Assembly (NCBI GenBank): GCA_037783545.1
Contig: JBBELK010001245.1
Coordinates: forward strand, 1-64,000
DNA length: 64,000 nt
Direction: 5' to 3'
Origin: Henricia sp. BOLD:AAB3569
Taxonomy: Eukaryota > Echinodermata > Asteroidea > Spinulosida > Echinasteridae
A program made the translations under genes and the position numbers. Below the pieces are notes generated by a model. That model was not told the origin of the DNA. It saw nothing but the letters and a program-made list of their open reading frames with translations, and ran no database searches. Position 1 is the first letter of the stretch, and each line of letters starts with the position of its first letter. This document shows positions 1-11,072 of the stretch, piece by piece.

Positions 1-201
1 CCCCCAGAAGGAAGCAAGGAAGATGGACTGACGGCGGACAACTACCAGCAGTACGCAAGTTTTCATCGGAGTTGATGCGGTTAATATTTAGTAGTCTAAT
101 ATATTGTTGTAAAGTCTATAAGTGAAATTTAATTTCAATAAAGTTAAGATCTCTAACCAATAATAGTTGCCAGGAGTCAACTATTTTGGAGGAGGGGCAT
201 A
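1..201 (+). mobile_element. 3' end of LTR-retrotransposon internal region with polypurine tract
   Basis: Frame 1 is open from the window edge to a TGA at 73-75 (24 codons, C-terminal residues NYQQYASFHRS) and could be the end of a pol or gag product. I do not recognise the protein. An AT-rich stretch follows, then a purine run GGAGGAGGGGCA at 188-199, immediately before a sequence beginning TGTGATGACG. A polypurine tract next to a TG start is the usual arrangement at the 3' LTR of Ty3/gypsy-like elements. The rest of the element lies outside the window, so the family cannot be named. Confidence 0.35.
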
Positions 202-516
202 TGTGATGACGTCATTAAGTATTCTCAGAAAGTGTGGAATGTATTAACGCTATAAGGTATTCCAAGAATTGTTTACTATTGTAAGATACTTTAATTGTTC
301 TTTGGAATATAATATATCCTTGCCCCTTGGAAATTGGAATGTAAGCTATGTCATAACGCCTATATATTGTGGCCACCACACCATACTCAGTGTCTTGTTC
401 TGTTAGGTGTGGTGGTGCACCATTGTCGATCAGTACTTCCGGAGGCCGGCAACGGTAGTACTGTCTTACACTTTATAATGGTTGTGTACCTGCTGTTCGT
501 ACTGTTGTAAATAATT
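202..516 (+). mobile_element. Probable 3' LTR, first part (interrupted at 516)
   Basis: It starts TGTGATGACG after the purine tract, has a CRE-like TGACGTCA at 207-214, and a TATA-like CTATATATTG at 359-368. It runs without a natural end until the hairpin array at 517. The continuation TAAAGTTAAGTTTG appears at 17154, after the nested Helitron-like block, and reaches a plausible LTR end GTCGCCACA at 17336. The joined LTR would be about 500 bp, starting TGT and ending ACA. The split is inferred from the element boundaries. An intact LTR copy elsewhere in the genome would confirm it. Confidence 0.4.
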
Positions 517-665
517 AGGTGATCGGGCCAACAGCCCGATCACCTATTACTCTCGTACGATTTCTTTGTCTTTTTTTTAGGTGATCGGAACTCATTCCGA
601 TCACCTATTGATATTGTACGATTTCTTTGTCTTTTTAGGTGATCGGGCCTACAGCCCGATCACCT
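517..665 (+). repeat. Three 5'-terminal hairpin modules
   Basis: Modules lie at 517-545, 579-606 and 637-665, about 58-62 bp apart, separated by TATTACTCTCGTACGATTT-like spacers and T-runs. Stems are AGGTGATCGGGC with GCCCGATCACCT (loops CAACA and CTACA). The middle module has AGGTGATCGG with CCGATCACCT and a different loop. Loops vary while stems stay paired, suggesting the fold is maintained. Confidence 0.8.
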
Positions 666-689
666 ATTACTCTCGTACGATTTTTTTTT

Positions 690-815
690 GGCTTTTTCGC
701 TTTGCAACGAAAAAGCCTTGGTTTTCGTTCTGATTTTTTGGCTTTTTCGTTTAGGACGAAAAAGCCTTTGTTTTCGTTTTGATTTTTGGCTTTTTCGCTT
801 TGCGGCGAAAAAGCC
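690..815 (+). repeat. Three GGCTTTTTCG hairpin modules at the 5' end of copy A
   Basis: Hairpins lie at 690-717, 740-766 and 788-815, separated by TTTTCGTTCTGATTTTT-like spacers. The first arm is the inverted complement of GAAAAAGCC just before the 3' hairpin of copies A to D. Short minus-strand Lys-rich ORFs here are by-products of the T-rich spacers. Confidence 0.75.
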
Positions 816-1608
816 TTTGTTTTCGTTTTGATTTTTTTTTCCGTTTATTTCTTCTTCTTCTTCTTCTGATTTTTTTCCCATAGACAAAGCGCATAGGCGT
901 TGTCGGCGCTTTTTCAGGTTGTTCCCAAACATTGACCTTAACCAAACTTGGTCACATCAAAGACATAGTATAAGAGGTGTGCACCCAAGAATGGCTTCAT
1001 TGTGACGTCATCCGTTACGTCATTATAAGACTTTAAAAATGCGGAAAATTGCCGAAATATGCACTTTTTAAAATGGTTCCCTTGCCCAAACCACATGACC
1101 CAGGGTTTTCATATTTGGCAAACATTTAGATCAGATCACGAGCTTCAATGTTCTTAGTATAGGCATTTTCATCTGACCCTTCCTTCCTGGGTCAATCGAA
1201 GGTCAAAGTTCAGCCAATTCAAAGATCACATTTTTTGTATTTGTTTGTACTTATGAAGCAATATTAGCTATTCAACCATGCTTGATTTTCATAAAACTAG
1301 GTACAGGCATGGGCCCCATCACAAACGTCCACCACCATGTAAAACGTCACCATGTCGTCAAGGATTACGTAATTCTAATAATTTTAAAATGGCACAAAAG
1401 TGGATTTTTATCATGAAAAGTACCAAAATATGCATTTCGTAAAACGCTTCCCTGTATGAACCCACATGACCCAGGGTATTCATATTTTGCATACATATAT
1501 ATCAGATCATGGGCTACAATGTTCTTTGTGTAGGCATTTTCATCTGACCCTTCCTTCCTGGGTCAATTAAAGGCCAAAGTTCAGCCAACTCAACATTTCT
1601 GTATATAC

Positions 1609-2340
1609 AGGGTGGATACAAAAAGAAAGAAACCGAGATATTATTGCTAATTGTAACTAAAGTAGGGCCCGTATGAATGAACAGGAGATATCATCTGTTA
1701 GGGCTGAATCTCCTCTTTAAAATGACACCATGATCATGCCATGATGTTCTCGGTTTACTGAGCAGTGACCAGTGTTATGCCAGGGGCATAGTTTTAGATT
1801 TGATCGTTCTCTATGCGAGCAAACTTCGCATAAATCAATTTTTACCGTAGATGTCTATTCCGTGTGCCCTGTGTGACACGGCGCCGGAAGCAGTCTTTTA
1901 ACTGTCTACCACGGACGTGTAATTCAACAGAAGATGGTTTAACAAAAGTTCAGTGAGTAGGATACAATCTTTCATGTTATTTCAGTCTTATTTAAGAGAG
2001 TCCACTCTCTACAAGAAAGTAATTGTATGCTATTGAGGGAATGTCATAGTTTTGCCGTGAAGCATTAATTCCAATGTTTGTTTTCTTTCTTTTTAGGTTT
2101 AGTAAGGTGCAAAGCTTAATATAGGCCTGAAATCATTAAGTCATTGTTATGATTTTATTGAACCATCTTCAACAAATCTAATTACGAAATTGTTCCTTCC
2201 TGGCCAAACTCTTTTCAATCTTAACAAATTATGTGCTCTGATTTCTGCCTTTGATGACTAATATATGTATATCAGTTTTTCGAGTAAACATCGGATTTCC
2301 ATCCCAAATGTGAACAAAACAAACTAAAAATGAACAGTTT
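1609..2340 (+). repeat. Captured intron-like module, copy 1
   Basis: This block recurs at 4612-5560 and 12880-13620 at the same place in three Helitron-like copies, with AACCGAGATATTATTGC near its start. It contains GTGAGTAGG near 1952 and, about 140 bp later, a pyrimidine-rich tract ending TTTTTAG|GTTTAG near 2095. This looks like a 5' splice site and a 3' splice site around a short intron. Helitrons are known to capture gene fragments with introns. No reading frame identifies a source gene. Confidence 0.45.
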
Positions 2341-3448
2341 AATTAAATATTTAAATTAAAATATATACGATCAAACATTCATAACAAATCAGGCACCTAT
2401 GATCGTGATTCCTGCACCATATACGGTCATTAACAAATGTATTTAACTAATGATCTCATAATGACGTCATCACGTGTCAGATTAAAGGTGCATGAAAATA
2501 TTTTAAAATGCAAATTACAACATTGATTCCTTCCCATATACGATCACGAGCAAAGGTCGTTAATGTATGGCTTTTCCGTTTATTTCTTCTTCTGATTTCC
2601 CCCCCGCTCCCCCCGCCCCCATTGACATAACGCATGGGCGTTGTCGGCACTTTTTGAGGTTGTTCCCAAACTTGAGGTTGTTCTTAAACAAACTTGGTCA
2701 CATGAAAGACACAGTAGAAGAGGTGTGCACCCAACAATGGCGTCATCATGACGTCATCAGGTGTAAGTTTAAAGGGGCATGAAATTTAATGTTTCCATAT
2801 TTTAAAATTCATAAAAAATCATCCGTTTGACCTACGATATTGATTCTTTCGGCATATACGATCATTAATAAAGGTCTTTCAGAGGCCCACATGCCTTGAC
2901 ATTTGACCTCATTCCCTATTGGTCAAACAGACTTTTCCTTGCCATTTGAAACTGGTAAGAGGTATTTGGATGGGGTCAAAGGTGTTTGAGTTCGACTAGG
3001 GTGGGGTATCCAAAAAATATCGCCATGACCTGTGACCTTGCTCACTTTCGGTAGAAACCGGAAGTGCATTTAAATGAACCTATTTTGTAAAAGTGGTGAA
3101 AGCTGCCGAGATGCGGTTGGTAGTGTCAGTGTCTAAGGTAAATAGGGTTTCCAAAAATGTAAGTTTCTAAGTCAATCCATAAAAGGGCGCCCTCTAGCGT
3201 CAAAATTAAAAAGTCTTAAAATGACCCTTTCATAGCAGTGTTTGCGCAAATTAGCCCAATAGTGCTGCTTATAGAGTAAGTCCACCACCAAACATGTCTG
3301 TGTGGTTAAAACATTGATGACGTCATCAATCCTTTAAAGGTAACACATTAAAGGTAAACTTTTTAAAAGTTAAATTGTTGATATGCTAACATCTAATTTT
3401 GCAAGGTAAGCATGCTCATTTTTTAATTTAAAAAAATGTGAAAAAGCC

Positions 3449-3483
3449 CTACGCTCTGTTCATAGAACAGACGTAGCTCTAGT
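3449..3483 (+). other. Helitron-like 3' terminus (hairpin plus CTAGT), copy A
   Basis: CTACGCTCTGTTC and GAACAGACGTAG pair around ATA (3449-3476). CTCTAGT follows and ends at 3483, directly before a T-run. The hairpin plus CTRRT is the classical Helitron 3' signature. The same terminus occurs at 6491-6525, 11566-11600 and 15423-15457. Confidence 0.75.
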
Positions 3484-4611
3484 TTTTTTCCCGTTTATTT
3501 CTTCTGATTTTTTCCCCATAGACAAAGCGCATAGGCGTTGTCGGCGCTTTTTCAGGTTGTTCCCAAACATTGATCTTAACCAAACTTGGTCACATCAAAG
3601 ACATAGTATAAGAGGTGTGCACCCAATAATGGCTTCATTGTGACGTCATCAGTGACGTCATTACAATAGTTTAAAAATGCCTAAAAAGCCGAAAATGAAC
3701 AAAATATGCACATTTTAAAATGATTCCCTTGCCAAAACCGCGTGACGCAGGGTCTTCATATTTGGCAGACATATATATCAGATCCTAGCCTACAATGTTC
3801 TTAGTGTAGGCAATTTCATCTGACCCTTCCTTCCTGGGTCAATCGAAGGTCAAAGTTCAGCCAATTCAAAAATCACATTGTTTGTATTTTTGTTTACTTA
3901 TGAAGCAATATTAGCTACTAAAGTACGCTTGATCTTCATAAAACTAGGTACAGGCATGGGCCCCATCACAAACTTCCACCATCATGTAGAACGTAACCAT
4001 GACGTCACTGATTACGTAATTATAATAATTTAAAAATGGCACAAAAGTGGATTTTCGTCATGAAAATGACAAAAAAATGCATTTCGTAAAATGTTTCCCT
4101 CTATAAAACCACATGACCCAGGGTCGTCATATTTAACAGACATTATAGATCAGATCCTGGGATACAATTTGCTTTGTGTAGTCATTTTCATCTGACCCTT
4201 CCTTCCTGGGTCAATTGAAGGTCAAAGTTCAGCCAATTCAAAAATTACATTTGTTTGGTATTTTTTGTGTACTTATGAAGCAATATTAGCTATTAAACTA
4301 CGCTTGATCTTTATAAAACTAAGTAAAGGCATGGGCCCCATCACAAACTTCCACCACCATCTAGAACATCACCATGACGTCAATGATTACGTAATTATAA
4401 TTATTAAAAAAAGCAAAAAAGTGGATTTTCGTCATAAAAATGAGCCAAATATGCATTTCGTAAGATGTTTCCCTCTATAAAACCACATGACCCAGGGTCT
4501 ACATATTTAGCAGACATTATAGAACAGATCGTGGGCTACAATTTGCTTTGTGTAGTCATCTGACCCTTCATTCCTGGGTCAATTGAAGGCCAAAGTTTAG
4601 CCAAGTCAACA

Positions 4612-5560
4612 TTTCCGTATATACAGGTTGGATTTAAAAAAACGAAACCGAGATATTATTGCTAATTGTAACTAAAGTAGGGCGCGTATGAATGAACAGG
4701 AGATATCATCTGTTAGGGTTGAATCTCCTCTTTAAAATGACACCATGATCATGTCATTATGTTTTCGGTTGACTGAGCAGTGACCAGTGTTATGCCAGGA
4801 GCCTAGTTTTAGATTTGACCGTTCTCAATGCGAGCAAACTTTGCAGAAATGAATTTTTAGCGTAGCTGTCTATTACGTGTGCCCTGTGTGACACGGCGCC
4901 GGCCGAGACGGTGACACGCTATTTTTTTGCGTGGAAGCAGTCTTTTAACTGTGTCGACCACGGACGTGTTATAGACAGCCGAAGTGTGACGTGCGTTGCC
5001 ATGGCAATTGGATCTAAACTATCATGGCCGTCGGGAAAAGTACCATTGGAAAAGCACTGGGACACGGATGAGTGATTTTTAGTTAAGATCCAATTGCCTA
5101 GGCAACCAACAAAGGGTGACGTATTCACTTCGGCAGTCTATTCAACAGAAGATGGTTTAACAAAAGGACATGTGAGTAGGATACAATATTTTATGTTATT
5201 TCAGTCTTATTTAAGAGAGTCCACTCTCTACACGAAAGTAGTTGTATGTTATTGAGGGAATGTCGTAGTTTTGCCGTGAAGCATTCATTCCAATGTTTGT
5301 TTTCTTCCTTTTAGGTTTAGTAAGGTGCAAAGCTTAATAAAGGCCTGATATCATTAAGTCATTGTCAGGATTTTATTGAACCATCTTCAACAAATCTAAT
5401 TACGAAATTGTTCCTTATTGGCCAAACTTTTTTTCAATCTTAACAAATTATGTGCTCTGATTTCTGCCTTTGATGACTAATATATGTATATCAGTTTTTC
5501 GAGTAAACATCGGATTTCCATCCCAAATGTGAACAAAACAAACTAACAATGAACAGTTTA
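4612..5560 (+). repeat. Captured intron-like module, copy 2 (with MITE inside)
   Basis: It matches 1609-2340 and 12880-13620. The donor-like GTGAGTAGG lies near 5172 and the acceptor-like TTCCTTTTAG|GTTTAG near 5312. A MITE at 4966-5145 interrupts it. The other two copies read straight through ACGGACGTGTAATTC at this point. Confidence 0.45.
4966..5145. mobile_element. MITE with TIR ATAGACAGCCGAAGTG
   Basis: Imperfect inverted ends ATAGACAGCCGAAGTGTGACG and, reversed, ATAGACTGCCGAAGTGAATACG flank an inner pair GTTGCCATGGCAATTGG / CCAATTGCCTAGGCAAC. Its insertion is shown by the two undisturbed copies of the host module. A second member lies at about 10913-11072. The target-site duplication is not clear. 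Confidence 0.65.
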
Positions 5561-7756
5561 GAATTCGCAAAGGGAAATAAAACTTGGCTCTAAACTTAGT
5601 TTTCAGGATAAACTTTTTAAATTTTTAATTTATAATTGGGTGTAACATTATGACAAATAGTACTAATTTTACAGTAACTTAGGCCTAATCGATGTTTTTA
5701 AATGTGCAAAAACTGAAAATTGTAATATTTTCAAATCTAAACATATTTTCTGAATCGATGAAGGCTTCTGTACTATTTCCATTAAATGTACATGTTATTT
5801 TGTTTTATATGAAATTTGGCTCAATACTCTCTTAAGTATAAATCCTGAACCTACATGTTATGATACTCCTCAAAGAGCTAATTAAGTAATCAAAAGTGTT
5901 TTTACCTGCACCATAACTTGGTATCTCACAGTTCATCAAACACCTCGAAGTGGTAGATCTGTATAGCAGTACTCCCCCGAACAGGCAAACTGACACAACT
6001 CAAAAACTGTTCATCATCAGGTATCAGATTAAAGGAGCATAGAATTTAATGTTTTCCATATTCAAACATTCATAACAAATCAGCCGATTGACCTATGATC
6101 GTCATTCCTGCGCCACATACGATCACCAGCAAATGTCGTTAATTGATGACGTCATGATGACGTCATCACGTGACAGATTAAAGGTGCATCAAATACAAGT
6201 ATATGCAGACGCGCACATTGCTTGACCTTTGACCTCGTTTCCTAGTGGTCAAATCTTCGTTGGCTTATAATTTTAAAGTGATAACAAACAACACGGGACT
6301 CATAGCATTATGGTTAGGTATAGCCAAGCTTTAAAAAAAATTAAAAGGGTGACCTTTGACCTCGATAACCATTAGTCAAACAGTTTTTGGCTTATAATTT
6401 AAAATTGTTCAAAAATAGATAATTTAGTTAATCATTGTATTCTGGTTAGGCGTTTTTCAAGTTTTGAAAGTTTAAAAATATGAAAAAGCCCTACGCTCTG
6501 TTCATAGAACAGACGTAGCTCTAGTTTTTTTTTCCGTTTTCTTCTGATTTTTTTTCCAATAGACAAAGCTCATAGGCGTTGTCGGCGCTTTTTAAGGTTG
6601 TTCCCAAACATTGATCTTAACCAAACTTGGTCACATCAAAGACATAGTATAGGAGGTGTGCACCCAAGAGTGGCTTCATTGTGACGTCATCAGTGACGTC
6701 ATTACAATAGTTTAAAAATGCCTAAAAAGTCGAAAATTACCAAAATATGCACATTTTAAAATGATTCCCTTGCCAAAACCACATGACACAGGGTATTCAT
6801 ATTTGGCAGACATATAGATCAGATCCTAGCCTACAATGTTCTCAGTGTAGGCATTTTCATCTGACCCTTCCTTCAGCCAATTCAAAAATCATTGTTTGTA
6901 TTTTTTTTACTTATGAAGCAATATTACCTATTAAACTACGCTTGATCTTTATAAAACTAGGTACAGGCATGGGCCCCATCACAAACTTCCACCACCATGT
7001 AGAACATCACCATGACGTCAATGATTACGTAATTATAATTATTTAAAATTGGCCAAAAAGTGGATTTTCGTCATAAAAATGAGCCAAAAGTGCATTTCGT
7101 AAAATGTTTCCCTCTATAAAACCACATGACCCAGGGTCTTAATATTTAGCAGACATTATAGATCAGATCATGGGCTACAAGGTTCTTTGTGTAGGCATTT
7201 TCATCTGACCCTTCCTTCCTGGGTCAATCGAAGGTCAAATTTCAGCCATTTCAAAATTCACATTTGTTGTGTTTTTGTGTACTTATGAAGCAATTTTAGC
7301 TATTAAAGTACGCTTGATTTTCATAAAACTAGGTAGAGGCATGCTCCCCATCACAAACTTCCACCACCATGTAGAACATCACCATGACGTCAATGATTAC
7401 GTAATTATAATTATTTAAAATTGGCCAAAAAGTGGATTTTCGTCATAAAATTAGCCAAAAATGCATTTCGTAAAATGTTTCCCTCTATAAAACCACATGA
7501 CACAGGGTCTTCATAATTAGCAGACATTATAGATCAGATCCTGCGCTACATTTTGCTTTGTGTAGTCATTTTCATCTAACCCTTCCTTCCTGGGTCAATC
7601 GAAGGTCAAAGTTCAGCCAATTCAAAAATCACCTTTCTTATATTTTCGTTTACTTATGAAGCAATATTAGCTATTAAAGTACGCTTGATGTTCATAAAAC
7701 TAGGTACATGCATAGGCCCCATCACAAACTTCCACCACCATGTAGAACGTCACCAT

Positions 7757-9024
7757 TTATTTATTTATTTATTCCATTTATTTACCCAGGGTGTGACCAA
7801 ACAGTTTACAAAAACTGGTTTCCATTGGGGCCCTGCAAACACACATAGAACAAATATACTAAATTGAACTTCATAATTACTAATAAACTGGAATAAGATA
7901 CATTTGTACAACAATTACAACATCAAAAAACTAATGGTTACAGAAGGACAACATCACAAGTAATTATTATACATGCACGTGACACTAAAATTTACGCTAA
8001 TTACGGGAAGGGCGAAAAACCCTCTTTTTAAGAGAAAAAAATTAAAAAAATTAAAATGGGAAAATTCCCCTCCGGCTCAAAAATTAAAGTTTGATTTTAT
8101 GGCAACCAAGTCATACGACTCCGTAAATTAGCATTTCTCACTTGAAGTTGATGTGAATATTATGTGTATGTTTGGCGAAGTGCCGATTTGAATGAGCTCA
8201 AAGAAGACATAGTTCTAAGGTTTGCACTAAGGCTGTTCCAAATTGCGGCGCCAGTTACAGCAAAACTCGAGGCGTAAGACCCCTTTCGTGCAAAGGGAAT
8301 TGTTAGTGTCTTTTCGGCAGATTGACGAGTTTCTCGAGTTTGTACGTAAGGTGTAAATAGACTTGCCATATACTGCGGGGCCAAGAAATTGATGCTTTTA
8401 AAGACAAATATAGCTTTCTTGTATTTAACTTTCTCTGGATAGGCAAGCCAGTCGAGCTTTTTAAACATGTCAGCTGATGGCGTTAGGAAATCGCATTTCA
8501 GTATTATTCTGGCTGCACGTTTGAGGCATTTGTTCAAGACATTGTTATGCGATGCGTAACGGTCACCCCATACTGTGCAACAATAATCTAGACTAGGCAT
8601 GACTAAGCTTAACATAAGGGTGTTCATGTGCTGTTGAGTTACACAGTCGCGAATTCTTTTTAACATAGCTAATTTCGAGAAAACTGTTTTCTTTACATAT
8701 TCGACATGTTGGTTCCAACTTAAGGTTTCGTCAATAATAACACCCAAGCATTTAAACGATTTAACGTTATGCACTTGATCATTATTAATGTGTACTCTGA
8801 GCTCATGCGCGCTTATCTTTTTCTTTGAGCCAATTAGCATACATTTAGTTTTACTGGCATTAATTTTGATTTTATTTGTAACGGACCACAGATGAATCAT
8901 GTCTAATGACTTGTTAAGGCTAGTTTCAATTTCGACAATGCTTTCGGAACTGCAAGTTAGTGTAGAGTCATCGGCATACATATATAGCTTATCGGATACG
9001 TAAAGAGGCAGGTCATATGTATAT
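7757..9024 (-). mobile_element. 5'-truncated LINE (CR1/Jockey-like) with short target duplication
   Basis: It is inserted in the monomer array and flanked by ACCAT at 7752-7756 and 9025-9029. The minus-strand 3' end carries an A-rich tail with AAATA repeats (7757-7778 on the plus strand). It encodes the C-terminal half of a reverse transcriptase. 5' truncation plus a 3' tail fits target-primed reverse transcription. Confidence 0.85.
8160..9024 (-). CDS. Non-LTR retrotransposon reverse transcriptase, C-terminal part
   Basis: The frame is open from the truncated 5' edge to the stop at 8160, about 285 residues. The RT catalytic box YADDSTL lies close to its N-terminal edge (about 8960-8985), so the upstream RT motifs and the endonuclease are missing. 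After YADD come the thumb region (SFKCLGVIID, with SWNQHVEYV) and a C-terminal tail ending IWNSLSANLRTMSSLSSFK, typical of CR1/Jockey-clade ORF2 proteins. These enzymes copy their own RNA at a nicked target site. The frame has no stop, so this copy is fairly young, but it cannot be active because its 5' part is missing. The clade within the Jockey superfamily is not resolved. Confidence 0.85.
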
Positions 9025-9106
9025 ACCATGACGTCACTGATTACGTAATTATAATAATTTAAGTTCAGCCAAGTCAAAATTGCATAAGCCAGCAAATGTC
9101 GCCATC

Positions 9107-9236
9107 CGTACGTGACCGGCAGAGGGCGCCATATAGTTTACGGTCAAGTAACGTACTTCACTCGTCCCTACCGCCCAAACTGGGAAGTAACGTACACATA
9201 CATGACCGTAACTATGAATGTCGCCCTCAGCTGGTC
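9107..9236. mobile_element. Short MITE with TIR GACCGGCAGAGGGCG
   Basis: GACCGGCAGAGGGCG at the left and its near complement CGCCCTCAGCTGGTC at the right enclose a second inverted pair around GTAACGTAC. A related half (GTGACCGGCAGAGGGCG) lies in copy D near 13896. Confidence 0.5.
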
Positions 9237-9319
9237 TCATACGAAAGCCGAAATTTAGTGCGTTTAATACGCTGACCAAGTGTCGTGAATTTACCAACGA
9301 CAAACTTTGATTTTATTTT

Positions 9320-9570
9320 ATTTAGCTGGGGACCATCTTTAATACTACCCATAGACAGCCATGTTGGAGTATAATGTGTCTGTGACTGACCCGTTCCCCC
9401 GAGTCTGCCTTATATATATTATAGAGCTAGGGACCATCTAGGTATCACCCATGAACAGCCATGTTGAATTATAATGTTGATGTGACCGACCTTCCCAGAT
9501 TCTGATTGCCTGATAGAGTTGGATACTATCCTTAATACTGCTGATGGACAGATGGGTCACTTTTTCTTCC
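9320..9570 (+). repeat. Diverged tandem repeat, about 106 bp
   Basis: GGGGACCATCTTTAATAC...CATAGACAGCCATGTTG and GGGACCATCTAGGTATCAC...GAACAGCCATGTTG are two clear units. A third, weaker unit follows from about 9510. Confidence 0.5.
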
Positions 9571-10912
9571 TTAATCTTGTGAAAGGTCGATTACATTCAC
9601 ATTTCCGGTTTTAGAAATTACCTGCTAAATAAAGATTGACACCAGATTAAAGTATTACCAATATTTTGGTCTTTTTAATAACATGCTACGGGCAGTTTCA
9701 ACCATATCAAACTTTCATAAGTGATGCACAAAAATATGCTGCCTTTATGATGGTTATGTTAACCCACTGCCAAGAAATTTACAATAAATCAAATTAGACA
9801 GAATATGAAATAAGTTAGACAAGTTTTTCAGTTGTTACATTTTTTCTTTAAAAATAAAATTAAAAAATATATATAAATACAGGTAAAAGTGCATGGGCTC
9901 AAATACAGAGATAGGGCAACACTACAACACCAATTCAACTTGTTTTAACCCTAACTCCCAGCCTCGGGTGTGTGTAAAATCATATTGATTTGGAGCATTG
10001 AGGAGTGTTAGGGTTAAAGGAGACATCGTGGATGTACAACGATATAATTATTAACAAGTACAAACACAATGTTACTGACTTTTAAATAATGATTTTGATG
10101 ACTATGCATGTTTTATATAAATTGATTGCATTCTTATTTACATACATGTAGTTTATAATTTCAATAAGTAAGATCAAGTTAAGTGGGCAATCATATAGTC
10201 GATATTTATTGCAGTGTTTATAGCACATAAATGGCATGCAAATTATGGTATAAAAACATGAAATTGACAAAAGAAATTAGGCTGAAGTGATAACTGAATT
10301 AAACAATTGATTGCAATACTGTATGAACAAAAAAATGCTAATCTTGCAACGTACACAACTGTACATGTTTGCAATAATTATAGATCCTTTGCACCAGCAG
10401 TTATAAAAGGGAATAGTCACAATGTGGAAAGATCTAATGTCAACTCATTTCAATAAGAACTACATAAGTTTTCTATATAAATAAAATTGGCTTGAAAGGG
10501 ATCAAATAAAGGTATCCTAAGTGTAAAAACAAATTAATTCACACGTACCAACAAAATATTACCGACATTTCAATGGAGAATGCGATACTGATGCATTGTC
10601 TTATAAAAATTGATTGTATTTTCATTTACATAGTTTATAATGTAATAAATAAGATAGCGGATGATCATGAAGAGAATGCAAATGGTAAAAATGACAGAAA
10701 ATTTACAAAAGAAATGAGCTCGAGCTGATAACTAAAACAAATGATTGCAATAGTCTGGAAATTACGCTATTCTTGCAAAGTACATGCATGTTTGCACTAA
10801 TATAGACCCTTTGCGCCAGCAGCCATAAGAGGGGGGTAGTCACCATGTGGATGTACTGTCAAATAATTTAAATGACTACTGTCCTGTCATGGCTGCCAGT
10901 GCAAAGGGCTAT
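9571..10912. other. AT-rich interval of copy C without recognised features
   Basis: No ORF longer than 62 codons and no recognisable motif. A weak internal duplication is visible (GATTGCA...ATTTACATA...TTTATAAT near 10120-10160 and 10610-10640; CTTTGC(A/G)CCAGCAG near 10389 and 10809). Confidence 0.4.
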
Positions 10913-11072
10913 ATAGATAGCCAAAATGAATACGTCAGCTTTTGTTAGTTGCCTAGGCAACGGCTCTACACTAAACAATGTTCATGTGCTTTTGCAATGG
11001 TAGTTTTTTGTGACGGCCATGATGTTTAGAGCCAATTACCATGGCAACCACATCACACTTCGGCTCTCTATA
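10913..11072. mobile_element. Second member of the ATAGACAGCC MITE family
   Basis: The inner pair GTTGCCTAGGCAACGG / CCATGGCAACC and the outer TATAGATAGCC / GGCTCTCTATA match the MITE at 4966-5145 in inverted orientation, with more decay. Confidence 0.5.

Larger units (their letters stand above)
690..3483 (+). mobile_element. Helitron2-like element copy A
   Basis: The 5' end has three hairpin modules of GGCTTTTTCG paired with CGAAAAAGCC. The 3' end has GAAAAAGCCCTACG followed by a hairpin and CTCTAGT, ending at 3483. Contents in order: a start block with AGACAAAGCGCATAGGCG, two roughly 370-bp tandem monomers (anchors TTCATCTGACCCTTCC near 1168 and 1538), an intron-like module (1609-2340), a second AT-rich segment, and a conserved 3' segment (about 3000-3483) containing AAGGGCGCCCTCTAGCG. 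No ORF of meaningful length exists. TGACGTCA words are frequent. It is a non-autonomous, HINE-like element. Confidence 0.65.
3484..6525 (+). mobile_element. Helitron2-like element copy B
   Basis: It begins directly after the terminus of copy A in a T-run, without the 5' hairpin modules, and starts at the CCGTTTATTTCTTCTG block. It carries three monomers (anchors near 3807, 4188 and 4557), the intron-like module (4612-5560), a MITE insertion (4966-5145) and AT-rich DNA. It ends with hairpin 6491-6518 and CTCTAGT at 6525. Lack of a 5' module suggests that A, B and C may have moved as one read-through unit. Confidence 0.6.

Noticed and set aside
660..945. Lys/Arg-rich minus-strand ORFs
   Set aside because: They read the T-rich spacers and hairpin modules of the Helitron-like 5' end.
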